NCBI RefSeq assembly: GCF_041435335.1
Contig: NZ_CP108430.1
Coordinates: 4,178,501 to 4,242,500, forward strand
Direction: 5' to 3'
DNA length: 64,000 nucleotides
DNA from: Streptomyces sp. NBC_01283
GTDB taxonomy: Bacteria; Actinomycetota; Actinomycetes; Streptomycetales; Streptomycetaceae
The notes under the pieces were generated by a model. That model was not told where the DNA came from. It saw nothing but the letters and a program-made list of their open reading frames with translations, and did not search any database. Both the position numbers and the translations under genes were made by a program. Below, one piece after another: positions 33,314 through 42,460 of the stretch; the stretch's first letter is position 1; the number at the start of each line of letters is the position of its first letter.

Positions 33314-35050
33314 CTACGCGCCCAGTAGCTTGCGGACCCGCTCCGCGCCCACGGCGAGCAACAGCGTGGGCAGGCGCGGCCCCGTCTCCCGGGTCACGAG
33401 GAGCCGGTACAGGAGGGCGAAGAAGGACCGCTGCGCGACCTTGATCTCCGGCGGGAGTTCCTTCGCCGTGGCGTCCGCGGAGAACCCTGCCTGCACCTTC
33501 GGCACGCCGTACACCAGGTGCGTGAGCCCGTCGAGGGACCAGTGCGAGTCGAGGCCCTCAAGGAGCAGCCGCAGCGACTCGCGGCCCTCGTCGTCCAGCG
33601 ACGAGAGGAGCTCGGCGTCCGGCTCCGAACGCACGATCGTGCGCGCGTCGGCCGGAACCTGGGTGGTGATCCAGTTCTCGGCACGGTCCAGCCGCGGCCG
33701 GGCCTCGTCCAGGGACGAGATCGGGTCCGACGGGTCCAGGTCCCGCAGAATGCGCAGGGTCTGGTCCTCGGCGCCCGCCGTGACGTCCGCGACGGACGCG
33801 AGCGTCCGGTACGGAAGGGGACGCGGGGTCGCGGGCAGCGGACCCGCGGCCGTACGCACCGCACGCGAGTGCGCGGCGGCGTCGGCGGGCAGCACGGACC
33901 CGTCGGCGACCTTCGCGTCGAGCTTGTCCCACTCGTCGTAAAGACGCTGGATCTCCTGGTCGAAGGCGATCTTGAAGGACTGGTTCGGCCTGCGACGGGC
34001 ATAGAGCCACCGAAGCAGCGGCGCCTCCATGATCTTCAGCGCGTCGGCCGGAGTCGGCACACCGCCCTTCGAGGACGACATCTTCGCCATCCCGGAGATG
34101 CCCACGAACGCGTACATCGGCCCGATCGGCTGCACGCCGTCGAAGATCTCGCGCACGATCTGCCCGCCGACGACGAACGACGACCCGGGAGACGAGTGGT
34201 CCACGCCGCTCGGCTCGAAGATGACGCCCTCGTACGCCCAGCGCATGGGCCAGTCGACCTTCCAGACCAGCTTGCCGCGGTTGAACTCGCTGAGCAGGAC
34301 CGTCTCGCTGTGCCCACATTCCGCGCACACGTACGAAAGCTCGGTGCTCTCGTCGTCGTACGACGTGACCGTCGTCAGGTCCTTCTCGCACGCGCCGCAG
34401 TACGGCTTGTACGGGAAGTACCCGCTCCCGCCGCCGCTGCCGTCGTCCTCGCTCGCGGCGCCGGACCCCTCGGCGGCCTCCAGCTCGGCCTCGTCGACCG
34501 GCTTCTGCGACTGCTTCTTGCCGGGCGCCTTCTTGGTCCGGTACTGGTCGAGGATCGCGTCGATGTCACCGCGGTGCTTCATCGCGTGCAGGACCTGCTC
34601 GCGGTAGACGCCCGAGGTGTACTGCTCGGTCTGGCTGATCCCGTCGTACTCGACACCCAGCTCGTCGAGCGCCTCGGTCATGGCCGCCTTGAAGTGCTCG
34701 GCCCAGTTCGCGTACGCCGAACCTGCCGGGGCGGGCACGGAGGTGAGGGGCTTGCCGATGTGCTGGGCCCAGGACTCGTCGATGCCGGGGACACCGGCCG
34801 GGACCTTGCGGTACCGGTCGTAGTCGTCCCAGGAGATGAGGTGGCGGACCTCGTGCCCGCGCCGCCGGATCTCGTCGGCGACCAGGTGCGGGGTCATGAC
34901 CTCGCGGAGGTTGCCCAGGTGGATCGGCCCCGAGGGCGAGAGCCCGGAGGCGACGACGACCGGTTTGCCCGGGGCACGACGCTCCGACTCGGCGATGACC
35001 TCGTCCGCGTAGCGGGAGACCCAGTCGGTGGTATCGGTGCTCTGAGCCAC
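33314..35050 (-). CDS. lysS: Class I lysyl-tRNA synthetase
   Basis: This synthetase charges tRNA-Lys but belongs to class I, unlike the common class II LysS. The class I signatures are HLGN (residues 44-47, the HIGH equivalent) and KMSSSKG. A central CGAC/CAEC pair of Cys motifs suggests a zinc ribbon. An acidic Gly/Ser-rich linker precedes that region. GTG at 35050 gives 578 residues beginning MAQSTDTTDWVSRY, which matches how I recall Streptomyces LysRS starting; an ATG at 35110 would add 20 residues. It is divergent from argS. Confidence 0.94.
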   Translation of the reverse strand: MAQSTDTTDWVSRYADEVIAESERRAPGKPVVVASGLSPSGPIHLGNLREVMTPHLVADEIRRRGHEVRHLISWDDYDRYRKVPAGVPGIDESWAQHIGKPLTSVPAPAGSAYANWAEHFKAAMTEALDELGVEYDGISQTEQYTSGVYREQVLHAMKHRGDIDAILDQYRTKKAPGKKQSQKPVDEAELEAAEGSGAASEDDGSGGGSGYFPYKPYCGACEKDLTTVTSYDDESTELSYVCAECGHSETVLLSEFNRGKLVWKVDWPMRWAYEGVIFEPSGVDHSSPGSSFVVGGQIVREIFDGVQPIGPMYAFVGISGMAKMSSSKGGVPTPADALKIMEAPLLRWLYARRRPNQSFKIAFDQEIQRLYDEWDKLDAKVADGSVLPADAAAHSRAVRTAAGPLPATPRPLPYRTLASVADVTAGAEDQTLRILRDLDPSDPISSLDEARPRLDRAENWITTQVPADARTIVRSEPDAELLSSLDDEGRESLRLLLEGLDSHWSLDGLTHLVYGVPKVQAGFSADATAKELPPEIKVAQRSFFALLYRLLVTRETGPRLPTLLLAVGAERVRKLLGA

Positions 35051-35215
35051 GATCGGCACGCCTCTCTTCTTCCACTCTTCTTCTACGTGAGTACCGCTTG
35101 ACGGAGTCATTCTCCCAGGTCGACCCGTAACCGCGAAAACCGCTTTTCACCCCGTGGGATACTCGAATTTCTCGACCCCCAGCAACCAGGCACCCGAGCA
35201 GAACGGCACCCATTC

Positions 35216-36988
35216 ATGGCCTCGGTCACGTCCCTCACCGCCTCCGTCCACCAGCGCCTCGCGGACGCCCTCTCGGCTGCCCTGCCGGAGGCCGGCTCCG
35301 CCGACCCGCTGCTGCGACGAAGCGACCGGGCCGACTACCAGGCCAACGGGATCCTGGCGCTCGCCAAGAAGCTCAAGGGCAACCCGCGGGAGCTGGCCAC
35401 ACAGGTCGTCTCGGGGATCACCGCGCCCGACCTGATCAAGGACATCGAGGTCTCCGGACCCGGTTTCCTGAACATCACGGTCACGGACCGGGCGATCGTC
35501 GAGACCCTGGCGGCCCGCGCGGCGGACGCCCGGCTCGGCGTCCCGTACAAGGAGAACGCCGGGACGACCGTCATCGACTACGCCCAGCCGAACGTGGCCA
35601 AGGAGATGCACGTCGGCCACCTCCGGTCGGCGGTCATCGGCGCGGCCATGGTCGAGATCCTCGAGTTCACCGGCGAGAGCGTCATCCGGCGCCACCACAT
35701 CGGCGACTGGGGCACCCAGTTCGGCATGCTCATCCAGTACCTCCTGGAGCACCCGTCGGAGCTGGACCACGGCGACGCCGCGAGCGTGGACGGGGAGGCG
35801 GCGATGTCCTCCCTCAACAAGATCTACAAGGCGTCCCGCGTGCTCTTCGACTCCGACGAGGAGTTCAAGACCCGCGCCCGGGACCGGGTCGTCGCCCTCC
35901 AGGCGGGCGAGCCCGAGACGCTCGCGCTGTGGCAGCGGTTCGTCGACGAGTCGAAGATCTACTTCTACTCGGTCTTCGACAAGCTGGACATGCAGATCGC
36001 CGACCCCGACATCGTCGGTGAGTCCGGCTACAACGACATGCTCGAAGAGACCTGCCGCATCCTGGAGGAGACCGGCGTCGCGGTCCGCTCCGAGGGCGCG
36101 CTCTGTGTCTTCTTCGACGACGTCAAGGGCCCGGACGGCAACCCGACCCCGCTGATCGTCAAGAAGTCGAACGGCGGTTACGGGTACGCGGCCACCGACC
36201 TCTCCGCGATCCGCAACCGCGTCGGCGACCTCAAGGCGACCACCCTGCTGTACGTGGTGGACGTCCGGCAGTCGCTGCACTTCAAGATGGTCTTCGAGAC
36301 GGCCCGCCGGGCGGGCTGGCTGACCGACGAGGTCAAGGCCCACCAGCTCGGCTTCGGCACGGTCCTCGGCAAGGACGGCAAGCCGTTCAAGACCCGTGAG
36401 GGCGAGACGGTCCGGCTGATCGACCTCCTCGACGAGGCAGTCGACCGGGCCACCTCCGTGGTGCGCGAGAAGAACAACGCGAAGATCGGCCTGAGCGAGG
36501 CGGAGATCGTCGAGAACGGCGCGCAGATCGGCATCGGCGCCGTGAAGTACGCCGACCTGTCGACGTCCGCCGCCCGCGACTACAAGTTCGACCTGGACCA
36601 GATGGTCTCGCTGAACGGCGACACGAGCGTCTACAGCCAGTACGCGTACGCCCGCATCCGGTCGATCCTGCGCGACGCGGGCGAGCGCACGGCCGTGGCG
36701 CACCCGGAGCTCGAACTCGCCCCGGCGGAGCGGGCGCTCGGCCTGCACCTCGACCAGTTCGGCGAGGTCGTGGCCGAGGCGGCGACGGAGTACGAGCCGC
36801 ACAAGCTGGCCGCGTACATCTACCGCCTGGCGTCGCTCTTCACGACCTTCTACACCGAGTGCCCGGTCATCAAGCCCGCACCGGCCCTCGAAGTCGCGGA
36901 GAACCGCCTGTTCCTGTGCGACCTGACGGCTCGCACGCTCCACCAGGGCCTGGCCCTGCTGGGCATCCGGACGCCCGAGCGCCTCTGA
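35216..36988 (+). CDS. argS: Arginyl-tRNA synthetase
   Basis: A 590-residue class I synthetase. The N-terminal Add-1 domain spans about residues 1-115, followed by [20 protein letters not shown], where HVGH is the HIGH motif. The C-terminal DALR anticodon-binding domain includes [10 protein letters not shown] and ends [20 protein letters not shown]. The KMSKS signature is degenerate, as in many ArgRS. It is divergent from lysS, sharing a 165-base promoter gap, and is followed by a bidirectional terminator. Confidence 0.97.
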   Translation: MASVTSLTASVHQRLADALSAALPEAGSADPLLRRSDRADYQANGILALAKKLKGNPRELATQVVSGITAPDLIKDIEVSGPGFLNITVTDRAIVETLAARAADARLGVPYKENAGTTVIDYAQPNVAKEMHVGHLRSAVIGAAMVEILEFTGESVIRRHHIGDWGTQFGMLIQYLLEHPSELDHGDAASVDGEAAMSSLNKIYKASRVLFDSDEEFKTRARDRVVALQAGEPETLALWQRFVDESKIYFYSVFDKLDMQIADPDIVGESGYNDMLEETCRILEETGVAVRSEGALCVFFDDVKGPDGNPTPLIVKKSNGGYGYAATDLSAIRNRVGDLKATTLLYVVDVRQSLHFKMVFETARRAGWLTDEVKAHQLGFGTVLGKDGKPFKTREGETVRLIDLLDEAVDRATSVVREKNNAKIGLSEAEIVENGAQIGIGAVKYADLSTSAARDYKFDLDQMVSLNGDTSVYSQYAYARIRSILRDAGERTAVAHPELELAPAERALGLHLDQFGEVVAEAATEYEPHKLAAYIYRLASLFTTFYTECPVIKPAPALEVAENRLFLCDLTARTLHQGLALLGIRTPERL

Positions 36989-37017
36989 CCGTCCGTACCC
37001 GTCGTCGTACGGGGTGA

Positions 37018-37046
37018 GGCCCCGCAGCCCGTAAGGGTGCGGGGCC
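37018..37046. terminator. Bidirectional terminator after argS
   Basis: GGCCCCGCA (37018-37026) pairs with TGCGGGGCC (37038-37046) across an 11-base loop, between convergent argS and the aminotransferase gene. Confidence 0.7.
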
Positions 37047-37072
37047 CCAGCCCTGCCGGGGGCGGCCCGCGG

Positions 37073-38305
37073 CTACCCCCGAAGCGCCTCCCCCAGCCTC
37101 CCGAGCCCCTCCGCGATCTCCCCGGGCGTCTGCGTCACGAAGCACATCCGCAGGGTGGCGACATCCGGCTCCCCCGCGTAGAACGGCGCCCCGGGAACGT
37201 ACGCCACATCGTGCTTGACGACCTCCGGCAGCAACGCGGTGGTGTCGTACCCCTCGGGCAGCTTCGCCCAGATGAACATGCCGCCCGCGGGCCGGATCCA
37301 GCTCGACCCCTCGGGCAGCGACGCGCCGAGCCCCGCGAGCATCGCGTCGCGCCGTTGTGCGTACGCGCCCGCGACCCGGGCCACGTGCGCGTCGAGGTCG
37401 TTGTCCGCCAAGTACCGCGCCGCGGCGAGCTGGTTGACGGTCGGTGTGTGCAGATCCGCGGCCTGCTTGGCGATGGCGCAGGCCCGCAGCAGCGTCGCGG
37501 GTCCTCGCATCCAGCCGAGGCGCAGGCCGGGCGCCATGACCTTGGAGAAGCTGCCGAGCAGCACCGTGCGGTCCTCGGCCCCGGGGTACGTCGCGATCCA
37601 CGGCACCCGCTCGCCCTCGAACCGCAGCTCCCCGTACGGGTCGTCCTCGACGATCCACAGCCCGCGCCGGGCGGCCACGGCGGCTATCTCCGCGCGCCGC
37701 CCGGCGGGCAGCGTGCGGCCCGTCGGGTTCTGGAAGGTGGGGACGGTGTAGAGGAGCTTCGGCCGGTGCGCGGCGACGAGTCCGTCGAGCGCGGCCGGAT
37801 CGAGGCCCTCGTCGTCACCCGGTACGGCGACGACGTGCGCCCCGGCGAAGGAGAACGCCTGAAGTGCCGCCAGATAGCAGGGGCTTTCGACGAGGACGGT
37901 GTCGCCGGGCTCGACGAGTGCCGTCGCGAGCAGCGAGAGCGCCTGCTGCGAGCCGGTGGTGACGATGATGCCGTCCGCGTCGGTGGGCAGACCGCGCGCC
38001 GCCGTCCGGCCGGCGATCGCGGCACGGAGAGCGGGCTCGCCCTCCGTGGTGGAGTACTGCAGTGCCGTCCCGGGCGTCCCCGTCAGGACCGCCTGGAACG
38101 CGGCGGCGACCCCCGCCGCGTCGAACAGCTCGGGCGCGGGGAGCCCGCCCGCGAAGTTGATGACCTCGGGGCGGGCGGTGACCGCGAGGATGTCCCGTAC
38201 GGGCGAGCCCCCGACGGCGGCGGCGCGGGCCGCGAACGCGGGGACGGGGGCCGAGGCTTGGGACTGGCCGGTGGGGACGGGGGCGGGGGCGTCGGTGACG
38301 GTCAT
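37073..38305 (-). CDS. PLP-dependent aminotransferase (class I/II)
   Basis: A 410-residue fold-type I aminotransferase of the 2-aminoadipate/MocR-like group without the GntR domain. Markers are DILAVTARPEVINFAGGLPA near the start, TVPTFQNPTGRTLP, WIVEDDPYGELRFEG and the PLP lysine in SFSKVMAPGLRLGW. ATG at 38305 follows AAAGGAG. Substrate could be an aromatic or branched amino acid. Its promoter has a direct repeat of GTGCATG type. It is downstream of the XRE gene on the same strand. Confidence 0.91.
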   Translation of the reverse strand: MTVTDAPAPVPTGQSQASAPVPAFAARAAAVGGSPVRDILAVTARPEVINFAGGLPAPELFDAAGVAAAFQAVLTGTPGTALQYSTTEGEPALRAAIAGRTAARGLPTDADGIIVTTGSQQALSLLATALVEPGDTVLVESPCYLAALQAFSFAGAHVVAVPGDDEGLDPAALDGLVAAHRPKLLYTVPTFQNPTGRTLPAGRRAEIAAVAARRGLWIVEDDPYGELRFEGERVPWIATYPGAEDRTVLLGSFSKVMAPGLRLGWMRGPATLLRACAIAKQAADLHTPTVNQLAAARYLADNDLDAHVARVAGAYAQRRDAMLAGLGASLPEGSSWIRPAGGMFIWAKLPEGYDTTALLPEVVKHDVAYVPGAPFYAGEPDVATLRMCFVTQTPGEIAEGLGRLGEALRG

Positions 38306-38340
38306 CTGCGGCTCCTTTGCTTTCCGGCAGCGTAAGGACC

Positions 38341-38359
38341 TGCATGCCACTTACATGCA
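38341..38359 (-). promoter_or_regulatory. Candidate regulatory site before the aminotransferase gene
   Basis: TGCATG (38341-38346) and CATGCA (38354-38359) form a perfect 6+6 inverted repeat; read on the minus strand the same bases show a direct GTGCATG/GTGGCATGC pair. MocR-type regulators often use direct repeats, but no such gene is adjacent. Confidence 0.4.
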
Positions 38360-38389
38360 CTGTTCCGGGATACGGACGCACCCCCGCCG

Positions 38390-39868
38390 CTACGCCGGCG
38401 GGTCCGGCACGTCGTCGTTGTCGCGGTTCGTCTTCGTCCACTTCTTGCTGTTGAGCGAGAACCCGTAGACGGGACGGCCCTTGTCGCCGCTCGTGGCGAA
38501 CGGCTTGCCCGTGTCGTCGATGCGCACCGTGCCGCGCCGGGTTCCGCTCGACCAGTCGAGCTCCAAGTACCAGCGCACGTAGCGCGTGTTGGCGGTGGCG
38601 TCGATGAAGAACGCCTCCGGGTCACTCGAATTCACCTTGTACGGGAAGCCGCTGTCCCCTTCCAGCGGGGTCGGGCGGGGCACCGCCGCGTCCAGGTTGA
38701 CGGCGAACGAGCGCTGGGGGATGTTGCCTCCGCAGCCGACACCGAGGTAACCCATCTTGTAGTTGGTCCACGTGAGCGGTGCGCTGGTTCCGACGACGCG
38801 GACGTTCAGGGACTCCAGGACGACGGTTTCCTTGCCCCTGCCCTGCACCGTCAGCTTCACGGTCTGGTCCCGGGCGGAGACCGCGCCGTTCGCGGACACC
38901 CAGCTGGCGGCGTCCTGCTCGTTCGGAGGCGGTGAGAGGGTGCCGGGAGCCTTGTTGACGAGGTAGGGGTGCCCGCACGGTTCGGCCCAGTACTGGGGCT
39001 GGACGGATACGGTCACCGGGGCGCCCTTGCCGGTGACGGTCCCGCCCTTGCCGCCGTCCCCGGCTGCGGGGCCTCCGGTCCCGCCCCCGACGCCCTTGCC
39101 GTCGTCCTCCGACTTGTCGGAGCCCGTCCCTTCTTCGCCCTGCTTGCCCTTCCCGGACTCCTTCGCGGAGGGCGACGCGGACCCGGCGCCGTCCGGGCTC
39201 CGCTCGCGCTCACCGCCGTACGGACTCGGGGAGTTGACGGCCGCGCGGTCGCCGTCGCGGTCACGGTCTCCGTCACCGGACGCTGCCTGTACGGCGACGG
39301 CGGTGGCCCCGAGCGCGAGCACGGCACCGGCGGCGACGAGCACACGCGCCCTGGTCGGACGCCTGCCCCCGCGCTTGCCCCCGCGCTTGCCCACCGCGGC
39401 GCGGGCCGGGCCGATAACGATGTCGGGCGCCTCGTCGGGTGCCGAAGCCGCGGAGTCCGAGCCCGAGTCCGAGTCCGAGTCCGTCGAAGTCGAAGTCGAA
39501 GTCGAAGTCGAACCGCCCGAAGCCGAGGCACCCGCCGCCGGGGCCCTCACCGGATCAGGGGCCGCTCCGCGAGCGGACGGCTCCCCCTCCTTGCGGTCGC
39601 CTCTCGACGCGTCGGCCAGAATCCACCGCCGGTGGACCTCGACCATCTGCTCCCGCGAGGCCCCGCACGCACGGGCGAGCCGCTCCAGCGGAGCGAACTC
39701 CGTCGGTACGGCCGACCCGTTCACATAGCGGTGCAGCGTCGACGTCGACACATGCAACCGCTTGGCCAGCGCCCCGTAACTGAGCCCCGACCTCTCCTTC
39801 AGCTCTCGCAGCAAGTCCGCGAGATCGCCCGCCCCCACGCTCTCTCCCATTCCATCCGGCCGTTCCAT
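38390..39868 (-). CDS. Membrane-anchored XRE-type regulator with exported domain
   Basis: The N-terminal Cro/C1 helix-turn-helix is LADLLRELKERSGLSYGALA, then VSTSTLHRYVNG. It is followed by a Ser/Thr/Asp repeat linker, a basic stretch (KRGGKRGGRRPTRAR), one membrane segment (VLVAAGAVLALGATAVAVQA), another disordered linker and a C-terminal extracytoplasmic domain of about 180 residues with WAEPCGHPYLV and YKMGYLGVGCGG. The start is ATG 39868 or 39850. Such a layout could relay an outside signal to DNA, but no ligand or target is known. Confidence 0.85.
   Translation of the reverse strand: MERPDGMGESVGAGDLADLLRELKERSGLSYGALAKRLHVSTSTLHRYVNGSAVPTEFAPLERLARACGASREQMVEVHRRWILADASRGDRKEGEPSARGAAPDPVRAPAAGASASGGSTSTSTSTSTDSDSDSGSDSAASAPDEAPDIVIGPARAAVGKRGGKRGGRRPTRARVLVAAGAVLALGATAVAVQAASGDGDRDRDGDRAAVNSPSPYGGERERSPDGAGSASPSAKESGKGKQGEEGTGSDKSEDDGKGVGGGTGGPAAGDGGKGGTVTGKGAPVTVSVQPQYWAEPCGHPYLVNKAPGTLSPPPNEQDAASWVSANGAVSARDQTVKLTVQGRGKETVVLESLNVRVVGTSAPLTWTNYKMGYLGVGCGGNIPQRSFAVNLDAAVPRPTPLEGDSGFPYKVNSSDPEAFFIDATANTRYVRWYLELDWSSGTRRGTVRIDDTGKPFATSGDKGRPVYGFSLNSKKWTKTNRDNDDVPDPPA
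39462..39511. repeat. In-frame hexanucleotide repeat tracts
   Basis: GAGTCC (39462 on) and then GAAGTC-type hexamers (39485-39511) repeat in tandem inside the XRE gene, encoding Ser/Thr/Asp repeats. Changes in copy number would alter linker length without breaking the frame. Confidence 0.7.
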
Positions 39869-39874
39869 GGAACG
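39861..39874. promoter_or_regulatory. 14-bp palindrome at the XRE gene start
   Basis: CGTTCCATGGAACG is a perfect palindrome spanning the ATG at 39868. It could be an autoregulatory operator; it also weakens the case for that start codon if the true start is 39850. Confidence 0.35.
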
Positions 39875-40042
39875 GGGTCGTCGCAGTTCACTGCCGCCCT
39901 GATGTCCCGGCATCCCCAACTGCCGTCCCACAGTGGCCGCTGGGACAGAACCCCGCACAAGCTGTGGCCATACAAGCACGCCGCATCGGGGAGTCCCCCG
40001 GCGCGGCTCGCGTCTCCCGCATCACACCGAAAGAGATCAGCC

Positions 40043-40573
40043 ATGCGACTCACCACCAAGGCCACCGCCGCTGCCGCCGCCCTCACCGCCGCGCTCTCGC
40101 TCACCGCGCTCGGCAGCGCCGCGTCGGCCGCGACCCCCGCCGCCAAGGCGGCGCCGGTCACCTGCACCGCGGCCGTCACCAAGGTCACCGTGGAGGAGGT
40201 CGACCGCCCCCTCAACCACCTGCTCCTGAAGGCCAAGAACACCGGAACGAAGACCTGTTACGCGTACGGCGCCCCGTTCCTCCGCTTCGACGACGGGCAG
40301 GCGGCCACCCCGTGGCTGGACGAGAGCACGCCCCAGGCGGTCGTCACGCTCGAGCCGGGCCAGACGGCGTACGCGGCCATCGGCACGTCATCGCCCGACG
40401 GTTCGGAGGGCTACCAGGCCCACAAGCTGGGCGTCCACTTCGCCAACCGCGCGATGAACGGCAGCGTGGGCGGCTCGGCGGCGGCGACGCTTCCGCAGGA
40501 CGGCGTGTACGTGGACAACTCGGCGTACGTCACGTACTGGCAGACGTCGGCGTCCGACGCGCTGCAGTGGTGA
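40043..40573 (+). CDS. Secreted DUF4232 protein
   Basis: This 176-residue protein has a Sec signal (KATAAAAALTAALSLTALG, cleavage near ASAAT) and a DUF4232 domain with LLLKAKNTGTKTCYAYGAP, TLEPGQTAYAAI and YVDNSAYVTYWQ. Two Cys (in VTCTAAV and KTCYAY) probably form a disulfide. ATG at 40043 follows AAAGAGA. DUF4232 is a beta-sandwich family of unknown role. It is convergent with a DUF4232-like lipoprotein gene. Confidence 0.88.
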   Translation: MRLTTKATAAAAALTAALSLTALGSAASAATPAAKAAPVTCTAAVTKVTVEEVDRPLNHLLLKAKNTGTKTCYAYGAPFLRFDDGQAATPWLDESTPQAVVTLEPGQTAYAAIGTSSPDGSEGYQAHKLGVHFANRAMNGSVGGSAAATLPQDGVYVDNSAYVTYWQTSASDALQW

Positions 40574-40617
40574 TGCCGCGCTGACCGGCTCCGTTCGCTG
40601 AGGGGCGGAACGACGAA

Positions 40618-40656
40618 GCCCCCGGCCTCGTACGGGGGTGGGACGAGGCCGGGGGC
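40618..40656. terminator. Bidirectional terminator between the DUF4232 genes
   Basis: A perfect 14-bp stem (40618-40631 with 40643-40656) with an 11-base loop separates two convergent genes. Confidence 0.85.
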
Positions 40657-40678
40657 GGCTTGGGGGGAGGTCGCCGGG

Positions 40679-41251
40679 TCAGGCGACCTTCTCGATCGGG
40701 TGGACCCTGACCTGGGTTCCGGGCCCCTCCGTGGCGGGGAGAGTGGCCGCACCGGGCCAGTCGAGGGTGACCGCCCTCGTCTCGTCCGGCACGGTCACCA
40801 GAAGCCCCGTGACGCGGACACCGGAGCCGCCCGGTTCGTCGAGCGGGTACGTGATGCCGAACTCGGCCGACTCCCCGTCCCTGAGGACGTCCGCGCTCGT
40901 CCACGCACCGCTGTCACCCCTCCTACCGCTCCGCTTCGCGGAGAGCCACCCTTCGCCGGTCCGCAGGCCGACGTCCGCGTACCCGGAGATAGCGCAGTCC
41001 CGGCCGCCGCCGTTCGTCAGGCGCACCGTGACCATGCCGTCGGGGTCGCCGCCGACGGTGGTGTCCGACGCCATGATCTCCAGCGCGCCGGAGCGGCACT
41101 TGGCCGCCTTGCCGCCGGTGTCCACCGGAGCCGAAGCCGAAGCGTCCCTCACGCCCATGCCGTCGTCGCTGTTGCACGCGGCGAGCGTGAGCACGGCGAC
41201 AAGGGAGACCCCGGTGCGGACCGAGCGTGTCGTGGTGCGCGTGAACTTCAT
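40679..41251 (-). CDS. DUF4232-like lipoprotein
   Basis: This 190-residue lipoprotein has a signal peptide (VSLVAVLTLAAC, lipobox Cys near residue 26) and a beta-sandwich domain with AAKCRSGALEIMAS, VTVRLTNGGGRDCAISGYAD and ITYPLDEPGGSGVRVTGLLV. The Cys pair and NGG/RDC turn match DUF4232. ATG at 41251 is chosen from the signal peptide; the ribosome site is weak. It is paired convergently with the secreted DUF4232 gene, which suggests an old duplication. Confidence 0.82.
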   Translation of the reverse strand: MKFTRTTTRSVRTGVSLVAVLTLAACNSDDGMGVRDASASAPVDTGGKAAKCRSGALEIMASDTTVGGDPDGMVTVRLTNGGGRDCAISGYADVGLRTGEGWLSAKRSGRRGDSGAWTSADVLRDGESAEFGITYPLDEPGGSGVRVTGLLVTVPDETRAVTLDWPGAATLPATEGPGTQVRVHPIEKVA

Positions 41252-41418
41252 GGCCAGGAGCCAAACAGCCCCGTTCCGGCCCGCACAAGGAACCCCGGCC
41301 GATCTGGAACGCCGGAACGGTTCCGCCCCCGTGACCTGCGGGACCAGCACCCCCCTGGAACACCGCCCTGGGACGCCGGGACCCGCGCGTCCACGGCGCC
41401 CCTCACCAACCTCCCGGT

Positions 41419-41444
41419 AAGTACGCACAAAAAAGTCGGTACTT
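41419..41444. promoter_or_regulatory. AAGTAC/GTACTT operator before the IRED-type gene
   Basis: AAGTAC (41419-41424) and GTACTT (41439-41444) form an inverted repeat with a 14-base spacer, about 70 bases before the gene start. The pattern resembles HxlR-type sites, but no HxlR gene is adjacent. Confidence 0.45.
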
Positions 41445-41515
41445 GTCCGCCTCCCCGCACCCGGCAAGGATCGAAGGCGTTCCCACCCCACGCCTCCGAT
41501 CGGAGCTCCACAGCC

Positions 41516-42460
41516 ATGCCCGCACAGAACTCCCAGAGCCCACAGGACCCCCAGAACGCACTGCCCGCCCATTCCCCCGTAGCCCTCCTCGGCCTCGGCC
41601 TCATGGGCTCCGCGCTCGCCTCGGCGCTCCTCAAGGCGGGCCACCCCACCACCGTGTGGAACCGCACCGCCGCCAAGACGGGCCCCCTCGTGGCGCAGGG
41701 CGCGACCCCGGCCGCCACGGCGGAGGACGCCGTCCGGGCCGCGCCCCTCGTCATCGTCTGCCTCACGACCAACGACGACGTCCGCGGCCTCCTGGAACCC
41801 GAGGCGGCCCGTCTCAAGAGCCGCACGCTCGTGAACCTCACCAACGGAACGCCCGCCCAGGCGCGGGAGTTGGCGGACTGGGCGGCGGCGCACGGCATCG
41901 CGTACATCGACGGCGGCATCATGGCCGTCCCCCAGATGATCGGGACGCCCGGCGCGTACATCCTCTACAGCGGCACGGACGAAGCCGCGTACGCCACGCA
42001 CCGCCCCACGCTGGAAGCGCTCGCCGCCACCAAGTGGGTCGGCGGGGATCCCGGCGACGCCGCGCTGTACGACCTGTCCCTGCTCACCGGGATGTACGGC
42101 ATGGTGATGGGCGTGGTCCAGGCGTACGCGCTGATCGGCAGCGCGGGCGTACCGGCCCGCGCGTTCGCGCCGCTGCTCAGGGAGTGGGTCAACGCCATGA
42201 CGGACGGCCTGGTGCCGGGCATGGCCGATGCGCTGGACTCCGGGCAGCACCTCACGGACGTCTCGTCCCTGGGGATCAACCAGGCCGCGCTCCCCAACTT
42301 CCTTACGGCGTACGCCCAGGCGGGGGTCAGCGACGAGCTCTTCAGGCCGCTCCAGGGTCTCCTGGACCGCGCGATCGCCGAGGGCCACGCGGCGGACGGC
42401 CTCTCCCGCCTGGCCACCCTGCTCAAGCAGGATCAGGGCGTCGCCAGCAAACAGGGCTAG
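41516..42460 (+). CDS. Imine-reductase-like NAD(P)-dependent oxidoreductase
   Basis: This 314-residue protein has the beta-hydroxyacid dehydrogenase layout. The N-terminal NADP site is VALLGLGLMGSALASAL, and GGIMAVPQMIGTPGAYILYSG is the substrate-side motif typical of imine reductases. A C-terminal helical dimerisation domain (LYDLSLLTGMYGMVMGVVQA) follows. Start ATG 41516 has GGAG upstream. The substrate, an imine or short-chain hydroxy acid, is not known. An inverted repeat AAGTAC/GTACTT upstream suggests regulation by a HxlR-like protein. Confidence 0.9.
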   Translation: MPAQNSQSPQDPQNALPAHSPVALLGLGLMGSALASALLKAGHPTTVWNRTAAKTGPLVAQGATPAATAEDAVRAAPLVIVCLTTNDDVRGLLEPEAARLKSRTLVNLTNGTPAQARELADWAAAHGIAYIDGGIMAVPQMIGTPGAYILYSGTDEAAYATHRPTLEALAATKWVGGDPGDAALYDLSLLTGMYGMVMGVVQAYALIGSAGVPARAFAPLLREWVNAMTDGLVPGMADALDSGQHLTDVSSLGINQAALPNFLTAYAQAGVSDELFRPLQGLLDRAIAEGHAADGLSRLATLLKQDQGVASKQG

